Below, in pieces: positions 12,481 through 24,679 of a DNA stretch of 64,000 nt. The notes beneath the pieces are model-generated. The model had not been told where the DNA came from. It ran no database searches and worked only from the letters and a program-made list of their open reading frames with translations. Positions within the stretch are counted from its first letter, which is position 1, and every line of letters begins with the position of its first letter. The translations under genes were made by a program, and so were the position numbers. The stretch is from Sphagnum compactum (taxonomy: Eukaryota; Bryophyta; Sphagnopsida; Sphagnales): the NCBI GenBank assembly GCA_965153455.1, contig OZ234504.1:10044001-10108000 (forward strand). The letters are read 5' to 3'.

Positions 12481-14600
12481 AGTATACTGTTGACCTCTTT
12501 TGATTAGCTATGCCTCTTTTGAGTGTTAGGCAACATCATGGTCCAAGTCTCTTCCCTGCATATCTCTCACATGTATCTCCTGAAGCAGGTACTCTTCAGT
12601 TGATATGCTCTCAGTGATGCATCAGTCAAAAAGGATTATATAGCACACAATCATGCATTAGGACTAGCAAGTGCAATGCACGGAAGCCGAAGAGGAGCTA
12701 GCTCTCCAGCCTTCTTGCCATTAACTGTAAAAATACGATGTTGGTATTCCCTCATAGAAATGCTCTAGAAAATTCAAACGTTCTTAGATTGTGTTGACAC
12801 TGTACTCTTCATAAATCATTTTATGAACTGCTGGAGTTTGCAAATGTATTGACTATCCTCAAATGTTTGTATTTCATGAACCAGTGGTGTTGTAGGAAAC
12901 ATGTGTGGGGTAATTTTTGTCTGTGCCATGGAAGCACTAAGTTGATCAAGGATGATACTCCCTTGCAAAACTTTGGCATTACATCCAATTAGGAGGTACG
13001 TCCACTTACTTGAAGTACCACAAACTGTGTAGCTTGAATGTTTCTTCACCACTCTCCAGAAACAGCCTCATCACTAACTGCATCGATGTTTCATCACAAT
13101 CTGCAAAAACGCACAATGGTATCAGGGCTTGGAGGGTTTATACACAATTTGGGTTTGAGTCAAAGGGCCTTGGTGTTTTGTGGCAGCTGCAATTTGAACA
13201 CTATGTAGCATCGAGAGAAATGGGGTGGCATTTGCACATGAAGAAAAGGTGCTCCTTCCATGGCCTTTGCAATACCTGAAACACATGGCACACCCACTTT
13301 GTTATGTGCTGTCATCACAACTCAAAACATTTCAACATTTTTAGTGATATATTCTGATTGTCCAAAATAAGATTTTCTGTGGATTTGTCCAGTTCATGAG
13401 ACTCAAGTGTTTGTCAAGTAGCAAGAATCAAATCACTACTCTTTCTCTTGAAACATGTAGTTTCAATGAGATGATTCTTGGTTGATGTACAAAAACCAGA
13501 CAAAAGTCATGTGAAATTGGCATATTTTAACTACATTTTAGTTCAGAATCCATCAGAATGGGCAGCAACTACTGGTCAGACGGATTGTTAATGGATCCAT
13601 GTTCGACTACTGGCATCTTCATCAAGTTAAAGCTTGAAGAAGGAAAGAGAAAATGAACTCAAAAACTATTGAGTTTTCAGCCTAGTTTTGTCTTGTCATC
13701 AAGTCTTTCAGAGAAGCAAAGTGTGCATAGCAGTAATGGAATTGAAGCATTGTGATCTCCTTCATTTGTAGATAGTAAATGTAGGAGGAGGCTACAGCTC
13801 TTGGAACACTCTCAGGAAGAGCAAGTAGAAGACAGCAAGCAAGAGATGATGAGCAATGCAAAATTTGAGTGTAAGGTTCTTCTTGGATCTGCATAACTGC
13901 TTGTGTCTCCTGAACAACTGGTTTTCTTGATTGCGAAAGCAGTTTTTGAGAGAGACCAAGATTCTTCAAAAGATAAGGAGACATCTGAAGCATGTTTTTG
14001 TCTTCTTGATCTTTGTGGTAACTGTCTCCTTGCCATGTTGCCGAAACTGTAGTATGTATGATGAACATCAACTGAAGCCTTGTGTACCAGAAGGTGCTCT
14101 AGATGATTTGCTCAAGTCACCAATATTGAAAAATCCTCGATACTCTTCCACTGGAAGCACTATATAAGAACTATTCATCGGAAACATGAGAGAACTATAC
14201 AGATTGTGCTCAGGTATTATACTCTAACAATATGAGCCTAATCTAAGCATCCTCTTCCCTTCTCATTGACTTCTTGCTTTCAATTTTTAAAGAAAAGAAG
14301 GGGCAAAGGTAGAGACCATTGTGGCAAGAGGAACCCTGATCGATGCAACCAAATACACAGAGATCAATCCATATGGCAACTGTAGCTGTATTTGGATAAC
14401 CCATATTGTCATTGTTGAAGCTTAATATGCCATATGGCAAGGGAGAAGAGAAACGAAGCAAATACCAGAACAAGGACATAGTGGTCATATATTGGGCATC
14501 ACATTATCTTCACAATACAGGACAAAACAAGGGGTGTGTCACAATGTGGCCTTTGCCATTTCCATTACAAAGTATCTGAAGGCAAAAGCAGAATTAAGGA
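12480..14600. other. Unassigned region, one weak minus-strand open frame
   Basis: The only frame with protein-like composition is minus strand 14071-13682 (129 codons, including CCLLLALPESVPRAVAS). It matches no family I know, has no clear partner exons, and lies next to frames in other phases. Otherwise nothing is recognised here. Confidence 0.35.
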
Positions 14601-14605
14601 AACTC

Positions 14606-14826
14606 AAATATAAGCTTCAAAAAATGCTCTAAAAGAAACCAAAATCATTCAAGATATTATAACTCTCTAACTATCTCAAGTTTCAGCACAAGCCAAAATA
14701 TCATCGTTCAAAAAATCCTCACATAAAACTAGACCTATTATTACCTAGGGGCCAAAATCCCTTAAGCTACTATACTCTATAATGAATCTAAACACAATAT
14801 CCTTGCCTCGGTAGGCAAGGCCAACA
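14606..14826 (+). repeat. Dispersed ~220-bp repeat with terminal hairpin, copy 1
   Basis: It aligns along its whole length with 47731-47948, by eye around 85% identical. Shared blocks include TTCAAGATATTATAACT, GACCTATTATT, AGGGGCCAAAAT and TATAATGAATCTAAACAC. Near its end is a 7-bp perfect stem, CCTTGCC-TCGGTA-GGCAAGG (14801-14820). The stem is kept in the other copy while the loop differs. No coding capacity is seen. It is probably a short non-autonomous mobile element. Confidence 0.85.
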
Positions 14827-14829
14827 AAC

Positions 14830-15630
14830 AGTATGTGGACAGTCAAACAGACACGAATACCTGCACAGTTTGTGAAGCAATATACAAGTTGCTGCTGAAT
14901 AAACAGATCCTTCTCAGTGACAATAGATGCCAGAATAGGAAGAAAGCCTGAAGTAATTCTACCTCTGTTTTTCTGTTTTGTAATTTGAATCTTTCTTTTG
15001 ACCAAGGTTTGCAGGAAATGTAAATGGAGGATATCCAACATGTGTTTTGGTGGACTCCCATTCTGCATCTAGACCATGCTCCACGGTAACCTAGAGTCCC
15101 TGGATGTGGATTGTTGTGGTTCTATTGCCACTTCAGTTTGCTTGTGCTTAGAACTCCAACACATCATTTATCTTTCAGATGGTGCAACGTTGTGATCCTT
15201 ATTGGTAAGGCAACCAGATTTTTGGAAGCTCAAAAGTTGCAATGCCACGACATGGACATTCTATGCATCGAATGATACTTTAGAGGTGAAACCATTACAA
15301 TATGAACAATTCAAGTGTGTGTGCCCCATTTCAAAACACCTCTTGCACAATGTAAAGCACTATATTAAAGATATCCATAAAGTTAGGCAAACATGGCACT
15401 GGAAGCCTGTGTTTGGCCCATTTACAAGATGTAACTTCAAAGACAGTACCAAAAAATTACACACGGTCATAGCGGGGCTTGAAACTCAGATTTTGCGCAG
15501 GACTCGGCATGAACTGAGTTTCATGCTGAGTTTCTTGCCCGTGCATTGCTTGGAGAAGCCCGCATCTTGTCACATTTTTACCTCTATGCTTGCACCTTCA
15601 TTTGTCATCACATGTTTACTTCTATGCTTG
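14830..15630. other. Non-coding, nothing recognised
   Basis: A plus-strand open frame at 15202-15651 exists, but its composition and lack of motifs give no reason to call it a gene. Confidence 0.5.
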
Positions 15631-15634
15631 CAAT

Positions 15635-15850
15635 GGTTTTGGCTTGCATAGCTCTGGAAGTTCTAATAGTCTCCTGCCTTGCATCGCCCTATAACCTCCC
15701 CTATTTCAGCACCCTATGTCAACACTTGCAGGAGCTTCATTGGTTTTGGCTTGCATAGCTTTGGAAGTTCTAATGGTCTCTTGCCCTACATCGCCCTGCA
15801 ACCTCCCGTGTTTCAACGCCTTACGTCTATGCTTATAGGAGCTTGAGGAG
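15635..15850. repeat. 107-bp tandem repeat, two copies
   Basis: Copies start at 15635 and 15742 with GGTTTTGGCTTGCATAGCT. Each continues through GGAAGTTCTAAT, CATCGCCCT and AACCTCCC to a GGAGCTT block. A partial related segment (TTCTATGCTTGCAATGG) precedes the first copy. Confidence 0.85.
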
Positions 15851-16305
15851 GGAGTTATGAGGAGTACTGTCTCATCCCAAGTTTAGCAACAACAAGGAGA
15901 ACTTGTAGTAACATCTTTTAAGGTGAGGTTTAACCCAACATTACACCAAGATGGCTTTGGTAGCTCAAGGTATAGAAGAAGAGGAATTTTTTTTTGATTG
16001 TTTCATTCAAAACCTTTCTTTTTGGCAAGCATTTCTCTTATTGAAATGGTCATTCTTTGCGTGTTGCCGCAAGGGTTGTGGTTTTTTCCAAACCTTAATT
16101 GGTGGTTGGCTAAAAGAATCATTGAAGCAAACATATTTTGAACCTCCAAGATTAAAAACAAAATACCTTGACTTGTCTCCAAAAACTGAAAATCTTTTAT
16201 CATCTCCACAGATTCTAGAAGAAAATAGTGCCTTGTACTCCAAACCCTAAACCTTAAAAATGACCCCATAGCCATGAAAAATCCATAGAATTCCCAAAAT
16301 ATCTA

Positions 16306-16584
16306 TTGCCTCCTTTAACAAATGCATTCGTGATTGAACATATCCTCCCAAAATTGCCCTTGGACCCATCTATGATGTGGTGGTTTTGTCGATGTAACCA
16401 TGTGTGGCATAAAGTTGTGGGTGAGTCCCTTGAATGGCATGCCTTAAGCATTGTGAAACATCACAATGTGTTTTACTACCACACTATTACTACCCAAGGA
16501 CTTCCAAGGCACTTTTTGAAACAACGTTTGCAATTTGAAGTTCATTGTTTGAAGCTTTGCTTCTTTGATGATACAAAGATTTGA
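16306..16584 (+). pseudogene. F-box-like gene fragment
   Basis: The 92-codon open frame contains VIEHILPKLPLDPSMMWWF, then a Cys/His-Trp segment (CNHVWHKVV) and SLEWHALSIVK. This matches the general F-box layout: I-L-x-x-LP near the start, then C-R-x-V-x-x-x-W, then the S-L-x-W block seen in plant F-box proteins. F-box proteins pick substrates for SCF ubiquitin ligases. No downstream repeat domain or matching exons were found. The frame ends after Asp-Thr-Lys-Ile where AT-rich repeat DNA begins. It could be a fragment carried by a repeat, or a chance resemblance. Confidence 0.35.
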
Positions 16585-16639
16585 GATTTTGGTTTTAAGG
16601 TGGCTTTGAAATTTCATGTGTTTTTGGACCATTTCACAT

Positions 16640-18070
16640 ATGTAGTTAGCTTTCATGTGTATGGGCATTCAAACCCACCCTTAAACCTTGTTTTTGGTTT
16701 TGCAGTTCAATAAACTTGGAAATTTTGGGTGATTTGATGTCCATGGGTATTTACATATTCCTACAACCTTAACATTTGGTTGGTAGCCAAAATATTTCAA
16801 GTTTTTTTATACCTTGGATGTGTGTGGTGACTTTGAGTATGGCCCTAAAACCTTACCCTAAGCTCTGTAGCTGTAGACGGGTGGAAATTCAACTTTAGTT
16901 TGGAAAACAAGGGTCTCTAAATGATGTAAAAACTTGTTTGTATGGTCTATAGCTCAATTCAATACCCTAATTTGTTGGACTTGAAAACTTTGGTACATAA
17001 AAGACACATGAACTTGTTTTTCTAGCTTTTAAACTTTCTAGTTTACACTTTTTATTGGACTACATGTGTATGGGTAGTTATGTACCCTTGAAACCTGTCT
17101 TGTTCACTCCAACCAAAAGGATTTCAAGTCTTTTGATACCTTGGATGTGTGGTGCTTCTGAGTTTGGCGTTGAATCCTTACCTTAAGTTCTATAGATGTC
17201 TATAGGTGGTAATTCATGTTTAGTTTGGAAACTAGGGGTCTCTAGATGAAATATACATTTGTTTGGATGGTTTGCAGCTCAATGATATACCTTAATTTGT
17301 TGGTCTTGTTGAATATGGTAGTGAAAGACATTTCAAACCCGTCTTCTTAGCTTTGAATCTTTCTAGCTTACACTATCTATTGGAGTGCATGTGTATGGGT
17401 TCTTATGTACCCTTGAAACCTATCTTGTTCACTCCAACCAAAAGGTATTCAAGTCTTCTTATATTTTGGATGTGTGTGGTCACTCTAAATATGGCCTTGA
17501 ATATATCCTTACCCTAAGGTTTACAAATGTATAAAGGTGGTAATTCAAATTCAATTTGGAAACTAGCATGGGTCTTTATATGAAATAAACATTTGTTTGG
17601 ATGGTCTACAATTTAATGATATACCTTAATTTGTTGGCCTTGCTGAACATGGTATTGAAAAACACTTGAAACCTATCTTCTTGGCTTTGAATTTTTCCAG
17701 CTTACATTATCTACTGGAGTGCATGTGTATGGGTACTTATGTACCCCATGTTTAGGTCTTGTTCATTCCAACTAGAAGGACTTCAAGTCTTCTTATACCT
17801 TGCATGTGTGTGGTGATTTTGAGTATGGCCCTAAAACCTTACCCTAAGCTCTGTAGCTGTAGATGAATGGTAATTCAACTTCAGTTTGGAAAATAGGGGT
17901 CTGTAAATGATGTAGAAATTTGTTTGTATGGTTTGTAGCTCAATTCAATACCTTAATTTGTTGGACTTCAAAACTCTCGTAGATAAAATACACTTGGACC
18001 CATCTTCCTAGCTCTTAAGCTTTGTAGCTTACATTGTTTATTGGATCATATGTGTATGGGTATGTGTGTG
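16640..18070. repeat. Tandem array, ~330-bp unit, about four copies
   Basis: The anchor CATGTGTATGGG (one variant CATATGTGTATGGG) recurs at about 16654, 17063, 17388, 17722 and 18049, giving spacings near 409, 325, 334 and 327. Each unit also contains ATACCTTGGATGTGTG or a close variant, TTGGAAA, a GGTCT block and CTTAATTTGTTGG. The first spacing is longer because of extra sequence. Copies are clearly diverged, so this is an old satellite-like array without coding capacity. Confidence 0.9.
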
Positions 18071-18074
18071 TATG

Positions 18075-19880
18075 TCATGCTTCATGTAGAAAATGAAATT
18101 GTGTAAAGTAATTAAACTTCTGCTAACCTAGTACCTTTGCCTTGCTACCCTCGAACTCTAGCCCTATTAAATTTTCACATGTTTTCAAACCCTATTCCAA
18201 AATTACTCTTTTTGGGTTGCCAAGATAATTGAGTTGTACACTTTATCTTGCTTGCATCCCATATATGAGTCTTTGTAAGGATTGCCCAAACTTAGTCATG
18301 GAATCATACATGTGATGTGTCTTTGTGTTTTTTTTGCAACTTTGGTCATGAGACATGTCATGATTGTGATTATGATTATAATTATAATAGTCATTTTTGA
18401 CATGTCCCACATGACTAAGGTGGTCGTTTTAATTAAAAAAATGACAAACCATTTGACTAGTATATTTTTTCCCAAATTAAAATTGTTTATTTTTTGGATT
18501 AGTCTCATAAATAATATTTTTGTGGTAGGTAGGTAATAAATAGTTTTAAATAGGTCGTAAAAAGGCAAGAAAGTAGGTAGGTGGTAATTTAGTCTACTTA
18601 ACCTACTTAGGTAGCCTACCTATCTTAGCCGTCCAAACATGTACATAGGTTACAAGTATAAGGAATTGAACCCACCATTTGCACAACGATAAACCAAGTT
18701 CTTAACTAGTGGACCACGCCTTCATAAGGTAACATGTTTTTTTAATTTTTTTTTTTCACTTGCTTTTTTTGTACATTACTTATGAACCACAATTTCTTGC
18801 TCATAGATATTTCTCATAATTTCCATAGAGGTGGGGGAGATTACATGTAATATCCTTAGGGCAAGGGAGATTAGTTACAATAATTCGAGAGTTGTTGTAA
18901 CCTGTTGCATGGCATTGTGATAGTATTGAAACCAGTCTAGTAAAAACCCAGTCTTATTCCCCCTTGTCGAAGAAAGCACATCTCTGGCTCTTCATTTTTG
19001 GTGTATTCTTGAAGTGAGCATTTCTTTTTTCATATTGCAGAGATTGCTGGAAATATAGATTGGCAACCTTTGTGTTTGCATCATGGTCCACAAGAGCTAA
19101 GTCTTCAGGATATTGATTCCCATCACCTACAAGAGATGGTTTCACTTGAAGGAATGAAGCAAATTCAGAGTCAGACAAAAAGAATGAGCAGAAATTTATT
19201 GGGTCAGAATTGTAGCCAGGGTGAAATTCAGAATGATAATTTCTGGCCCAATAATCTTAACAGATATGGTCCATAGAGCAAAGTCACTGCAAATTCTGCA
19301 CAAATGCACCCACTGCCACAGACTTGATCAATCAGTTCTGCAGCCGTCAGTATGTGAGTGACTTTCACACAATAATTTGCTAGAGCCAAATGGTATAATC
19401 TTCTCCATAGCACTTTCTGTACAGAGGTATATATATAGACCCATTCATTCAGCAGACAAATCTTCACAATCAAGGCATGGCAAATTAGTTCTCACTTTTT
19501 ATAAACTCATCTAGACTGTAGAAATGTCGTTAAGCAGGATTGCAGTAGTCATCTCTGTTCTGAGATTTTCCACACACCAGGAAACCCTGCTGAAGTGACA
19601 TAATTGTTCTATCCATTCTCCATGCATTTGTACATGCACAAAACCCAATTTATTCTTCTGTTCTTCACATTGTTAATACTTTGTTGTGTGCACCTACAGT
19701 AAGTAACTATGCCCAACTACATCATGTTGCATGGAAAAGAATCTCTCTGCTGTGACAGTCCCTACTGTAAAGGATGTCATTCATAAGAGAATTGGATTCA
19801 TAAGATAAGTCGTGAGAGGCATTGCATAAATGTTTTTGCACTATTGGTACAGAATTCATCAGGAATATAATTTGCTTGCA
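18075..19880. other. Non-coding DNA and probable 3' flank of PNSB1
   Basis: Apart from the SINE candidate at 18.6-18.7 kb no gene is seen. The last kilobase before 19881 would hold the 3' UTR of the minus-strand PNSB1 gene. One candidate poly(A) signal is AATAAA on the minus strand at 19649-19654. Confidence 0.5.
18560..18722 (-). mobile_element. tRNA-derived SINE candidate
   Basis: On the minus strand, starting near 18720, the sequence reads GGCGTGGTCCACTAGTTAAG (A-box-like) and about 30 bases later GGTGGGTTCAATTCC (B-box-like, close to GGTTCRANNCC). This spacing and the GGCGTGG start are typical of plant tRNA-derived SINE heads. The body should run toward lower coordinates; its end and target duplications were not determined. 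It is not an intact tRNA: no cloverleaf folds. Confidence 0.6.
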
Positions 19881-22800
19881 CTATGCTGCAACTAAGCTCT
19901 CTTGGCCAATGGTGGAGATGGCTATTTGTGCAGCCTTTGTGTCTATATCACAAAGCTTGCCTGTCTTTGATACTATGACTGCACACTCAGGTGTAACCTC
20001 TGGAAGATACAAGTCTGCTTTCTCTTGTGAAGAAAATAAAACCACCCTGCAACCATGACACAAAAAAAAACCTCAAATTTCTCAGCAAAACCCCCATCTA
20101 TCCACGTGCACTTATCATGATTGTCACTGTGGAACAATAGTGAGAATATATGCATTAGCAACGGTTACTTATAGTCACAGTAATTCATCAATTATCACTG
20201 GCTGGTGTATTCCCAGATCACTGCACAAACTGTCTGTTAAGAAAGTGCATACCTGGGCTTTCTCAAGGCATGTGCCATTTGGAATGCTGCAGTGTTTGTT
20301 GTCACAACACCAGATGATGCATGGATAACTGCTGCCAGCTGTTCCCCAACCACACCCTTCATCTTAGCACTACATCATCCTTGCAATTTGCAGGCATGTG
20401 CTTCAAAGGCCAATCCAAACTCATGTGGGAATGTTGGACAACATTTGCAAGTTCCAAATGTTGATGCTGAACATCTCTAGGATGCTTAAGCAATTCCTTG
20501 CACTATAGACAGATGTTGGTCATAATATGAAAGCAGGGAACATAAGGTGCACCCTCAAAATTGAGAAAGGGCAAACCTGGCCTGGGGTGGTGATAAACAC
20601 AATGTGAGCATCCTCCCCACAAGCTTCTTGAACCCTCTGCCTGTCCTTCTCATTGGGAATCACAAACAACACGCTTGAACTGTGCCAAAACATATATACC
20701 AACTCTGTCAATGTCAACTTGTAAGCTCCACATACTCTTAGCTCAGTCATGTTGCACAAATGAATACCTTCCAGCAACTCCCACCAGATTAAATTCATTT
20801 GCCAAAGGCCCACAAAGCCCCTAGTTCAAGATAGTTCCTGGAGTAGTTGGATTGACCTAGTGTGCAGTAAACCGGCACTCCACTTCTCAACCCACCTTTG
20901 AAGGGAGCATGAGCCCCAACCAGTAGGATGTTGAATTTAATGCTCTCCCAAATAAGGCCTGTAATAGTAGTATGTTACTGACTCTCATTTCAGAGGATAT
21001 ATTCACACCTGGTGGACTTGGCAAGTGTTGCCCAGACAGGGAGGGGAAGAAGGCTGTCGGTGTCACCACTTGACTGCATTGATGCAAATGAGGTACTCTC
21101 AATTCCGTGAAACACCAGAAAGTCCCCCTTCTGAACACCTGCCTTGGAGTACTTAGCTTCCACAAACGCCTGGAGCCTTTTGGAGACTCCAATTTGCAAA
21201 GGTGGCACTTCAGATGGAGGAATGGTTTTCCCCCTCACTTTCAAATGCTCTAACAGGTCTGAATACCTGCCACAGACAAACAGACATACTTTTCAGTCTT
21301 GACCTGAAAGGCACCTGGAGAAAACTTGTTGCTATGAGAATTCAGACAGAGGATCAACTACAAAGTGTGGCTTACATGTGGTAGCCACCCTCTGCCAAAT
21401 CCAAGCGAGGAGCCTTGATGGCTGTATCTAGGTAATTGCCCGCTCCAGCTGCATTTACATTGGGGTGCACATAGCTGATTTTTTGGCGACAGTCACACAT
21501 TGATAAAAACACGGCATAACCTAAACCTGCAAACCTTGTTGATATCAACATATCGTAGTAATTGCCCTGTAAACACAGTGACAAGACATCAGTAAAGAAA
21601 AAGAAACTAGGAGCAGAATAATGCACTGGCACTGTGAAACACAACAGCACAATGCAATTCTGTGCATGCATGAGAGAGAGAGCACTAGAGCTCCTGTGGC
21701 AGAGTTTCCTGCAAATTTTTTTTTGTTTCTCAAAATCTTAGAAGTGTTCACTGATCCCTGGCCTTCCACATTTGAATGGGTTAGAGACATAGACAACAGT
21801 AGGTGAGAGACAGAGATTCAATGAGCATTGCAGCCCAAATTGCAAAGAAGATTGTCAACATGTGGTCTGAAAAAATATGTGGTCATCTTGCCTGCTACTC
21901 TCCAGATGCTAGAGAAAGGAAAACTACGCAAAATGGATCTCACCCATAGTAGCAGATTGAGCTTTTGCAAAAACTAGGTGGTAGTAAGTACTTCAAGGTC
22001 TGACTTCAAACCCTTACCTTGATCATGCCAAGAGTCTCAGTGAAGTCCACTGGTGTCAAGAATTGGTGGTTCACATTGTGCACCCATGCCCTTCGCACAT
22101 ACTTGTTCAATTCATAAGTCTGCAAATGTGTTGTTTTCCCCAAAACCCTATATCAGATCATGGTGTGTACCTTCATCAGGAAAGCAAGCAGGGCCTGACG
22201 AGACAATGCAGCCACTCACGCTCTAAAGGGGATTTTGTTGCTACCTATTGTGAAGTTGCAATCAGAAAAAGAGATTTCCAGAGCAATCTCAGAATTGTGG
22301 GAGAATTTTTGCACCTGCTTGCCTCTCTCAGAGGCCATTATGTCAATTTGGACCCCCGGCCATCTCTCCTTCAACAACTGTATGACGGGAAAGAAGAGCA
22401 GATTGTCGTAAACTTCTCCCGCAACGAGGCAGCAACACCTGCGTACATCATGTCTCACCAGAGTCCCTAACGAAGCAATTTCTATGTTGTAGCCTGCAGG
22501 AAAATCCAGGTATCCGTCTTTGCTATCAGGATCCCGGAAGAGTGTTTGCTCCTCTGCGCTTTGCTTGCCCTCTGCCATGAGATCACCATTGGTTATGTCC
22601 TCATCTGGCCCATAGTCAAAAGGATCATCAAACCATCCCTTTTTTGCTCTTGCAACCACATGATAATAATGATGCACACCACCACCATTCTCATCTGCCT
22701 TCTTCACTCTACTATTACTACTACCACTGCTTGTCAAACGGTTCTTTATTGTTGCTTGGAAGTCTCTGGATCTCCTTGTACTACTACTCCTACCACAAGC

Positions 22801-22950
22801 AATTGAGACATGACAAAAGCTTAAAGCTCCAGAAGTTGTAGTAGTAGTAGTAGTAGACAGCAGCTGCTTCTTCCCCTGAGTGGATTTTTTTGCGATCCAA
22901 ACGTGATGTGCTCGTACAAGTCTCCCGCCTACTGAGACTTGTGCAGCCAT
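19881..22950 (-). CDS. PNSB1: PnsB1, photosynthetic NDH subcomplex B subunit 1 (NDF1/NDH48), seven exons, 513 aa
   Basis: PnsB1 is a nucleus-encoded, plastid-imported subunit of subcomplex B of the thylakoid NDH complex, which carries cyclic electron flow around photosystem I. Its fold is related to family 9 (heptosyl-type) glycosyltransferases. Exons in coding order are 22950-22315, 22119-22018, 21566-21376, 21266-21009, 20679-20577, 20338-20253 and 20046-19881. All junctions are GT-AG, phases agree, and the total is 1542 bases. Visible family landmarks are GWFDDPFDYGPDED after the transit peptide, DVRRCCCLVAGEVYDNLLFF, PGVQIDIMASERGKQ, YELNKYVRRAW, YVHPNVNAAGAG, FHGIES, SVLFVIPNEKDR, VFITTPGQ, SGVVTTNTAAFQMAH and VIVSKTGKLCDID. 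Transit cleavage may lie near VVARA-KKG, about residue 100. The protein is somewhat longer than the roughly 460 residues of the Arabidopsis protein, mainly in the N-terminal region. No frameshift or stop is seen, so the gene looks functional. Confidence 0.96.
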
Positions 22951-24290
22951 TACCCTCAGAGGAACCTCCGCTTTACATAAGAGAAAAAAGACACTCCACT
23001 AACACTCTTCTATAACAAAAAAAACCCGCCTCACCTCGCCCCACCCCAACCCCCAAAAAAAAAACCAGGAAAAATAAAATCTGAGTTCCTCTGACACTAC
23101 CAGAATAGAATGCAACCGATATGTAAAAATTTTGCGACGAGAAAAAAAACTGAGTTATGAGAAACTCTACCAAGCAAAACTGGCAACACGCAGCAGCAGT
23201 GAAGAATATGATGATGAAGAGCCGCAGGCACACGGCGAAAGGAGAGAGACGACTACCGGTAATAGCCGGTTCGTGAACCAGGAGGAGATCCTCCAGAAGC
23301 GTGGCCACTACCAGCTAGTCCGGTAGCCTCCTTATCCATATCTATTACGCGTGTGGTTCCTTCCGTCAGAAGGAACTAGTGACGACTGGGTAATCCGGTC
23401 GTCGTCCGAAAATCGAATTTTTTTTGTAGTAAAAAACCTCCAATAAAAACAAATTTATTTAATTTCCAGAAATTAAGGGGCTTTCTTTCTAGCTTAGCTA
23501 TTAACCAGTTGGTTGGTTCTTTACTTTGATGAAGAACCTCCGGTTATGGTTCACACCCGTGTGGAGCCACCCACGGGTATTTGATTTTTTGAAAAATACC
23601 AGTTGGGTCTGGGTTTTGGGAGGGGGGGGGGGGGGGGGAAATAAAATCAGAAAAGCATGAGAGTTCGGGCTTTTGAAAAAATTAAAATAAATAAAATCAA
23701 ATTGTTTAAAAATTGTTGAAATTTGAGGGTGCATGTTGGGGTGAGGATTTGTCATAACACATAACACAAGCTCAAGACGTGAAGCTTCATGGGTGGTGTC
23801 ATTGCCGCTCCTTAACAATAAACCAAAAAAAAAAAAAAAAAAGCCAAAAACACATGTTTTTGGGAAGCCTAACAAACCATTTGTCACATTTCCATACATA
23901 TTAAATATTGGATTTCCACAAAACACATTGGCATACAATAAGTAGTTAACTTTCAAAAACACATATTTATGAACAATTTGAGATCATCATGTTTCCACAA
24001 TCGTGGATTCATCTACAAATATGAAACAATTAAACAAACCCTTAATAAAAACACAACAACATGTCTTACGATTTATTTAATATGGAGGTAAATAATTAAT
24101 ATCACTCACTTTTAAAAGAACTTTTCACATTCCACTCCATCTACAAATTTAGCTTTTATTTCATTTGTTCACATGCACTTGTCAAGTCCACATGCTTCAA
24201 GTAACCAATGTGGGAATTTTTTTGGCCAGTTCTTGCCAACAAAAAATTGCAATTGTAAGGTTTTTAAATATTTCCTTGTTTTTCAACAAC
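22951..24290. other. Upstream region of PNSB1 with homopolymer tracts
   Basis: This is the presumed promoter and 5' leader of PNSB1. No confident TATA box was identified. It contains A/T-rich tracts, a G run at 23622-23638 and an A run at about 23824-23842. No other gene is recognised. Confidence 0.5.
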
Positions 24291-24665
24291 TCCACGTGCG
24301 TTTGAATAGGAGTTGAATAATGGAGGAAAACCTCGAGTTGTGAAAGCTTAGACCTTGCAACAAAAACCACAACAACTCCAATAGAAACCATAACAAGTAG
24401 GAGTTGTGTAATGGAAAAAACCCCAACTTGTGAAAATTCAAACCTTGTAACAAAAACCATAACAACTAAAATAGATACCACAACAAGTACAAGTCAGATA
24501 AACCTCAACTTGTGAAGGCTCAAACCCTACAACAAAAATCACAACAAGTAAAAACTATGCAATGGAAAAAAACTTCAACTTGTGAAAGTTCAAACCTTGC
24601 ACAAAAACCACAACAATTGCAATAGAAAACACAACAAGTAGGAGTTGTTTTCTTTTAGCCGATGA
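24290..24665. repeat. Degenerate tandem repeat, ~70-90-bp unit, four copies
   Basis: A unit containing CTTGTGAAAGTTCAAACCTT, an ACAAAAACCACAACAA-type block and a GTAGGAGTTG or related block recurs, with the CTTGTGAA anchor near 24336, 24427, 24511 and 24580. Unit length varies because of internal deletions. Confidence 0.8.
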
Positions 24666-24679
24666 TGACTTTAAATAAA

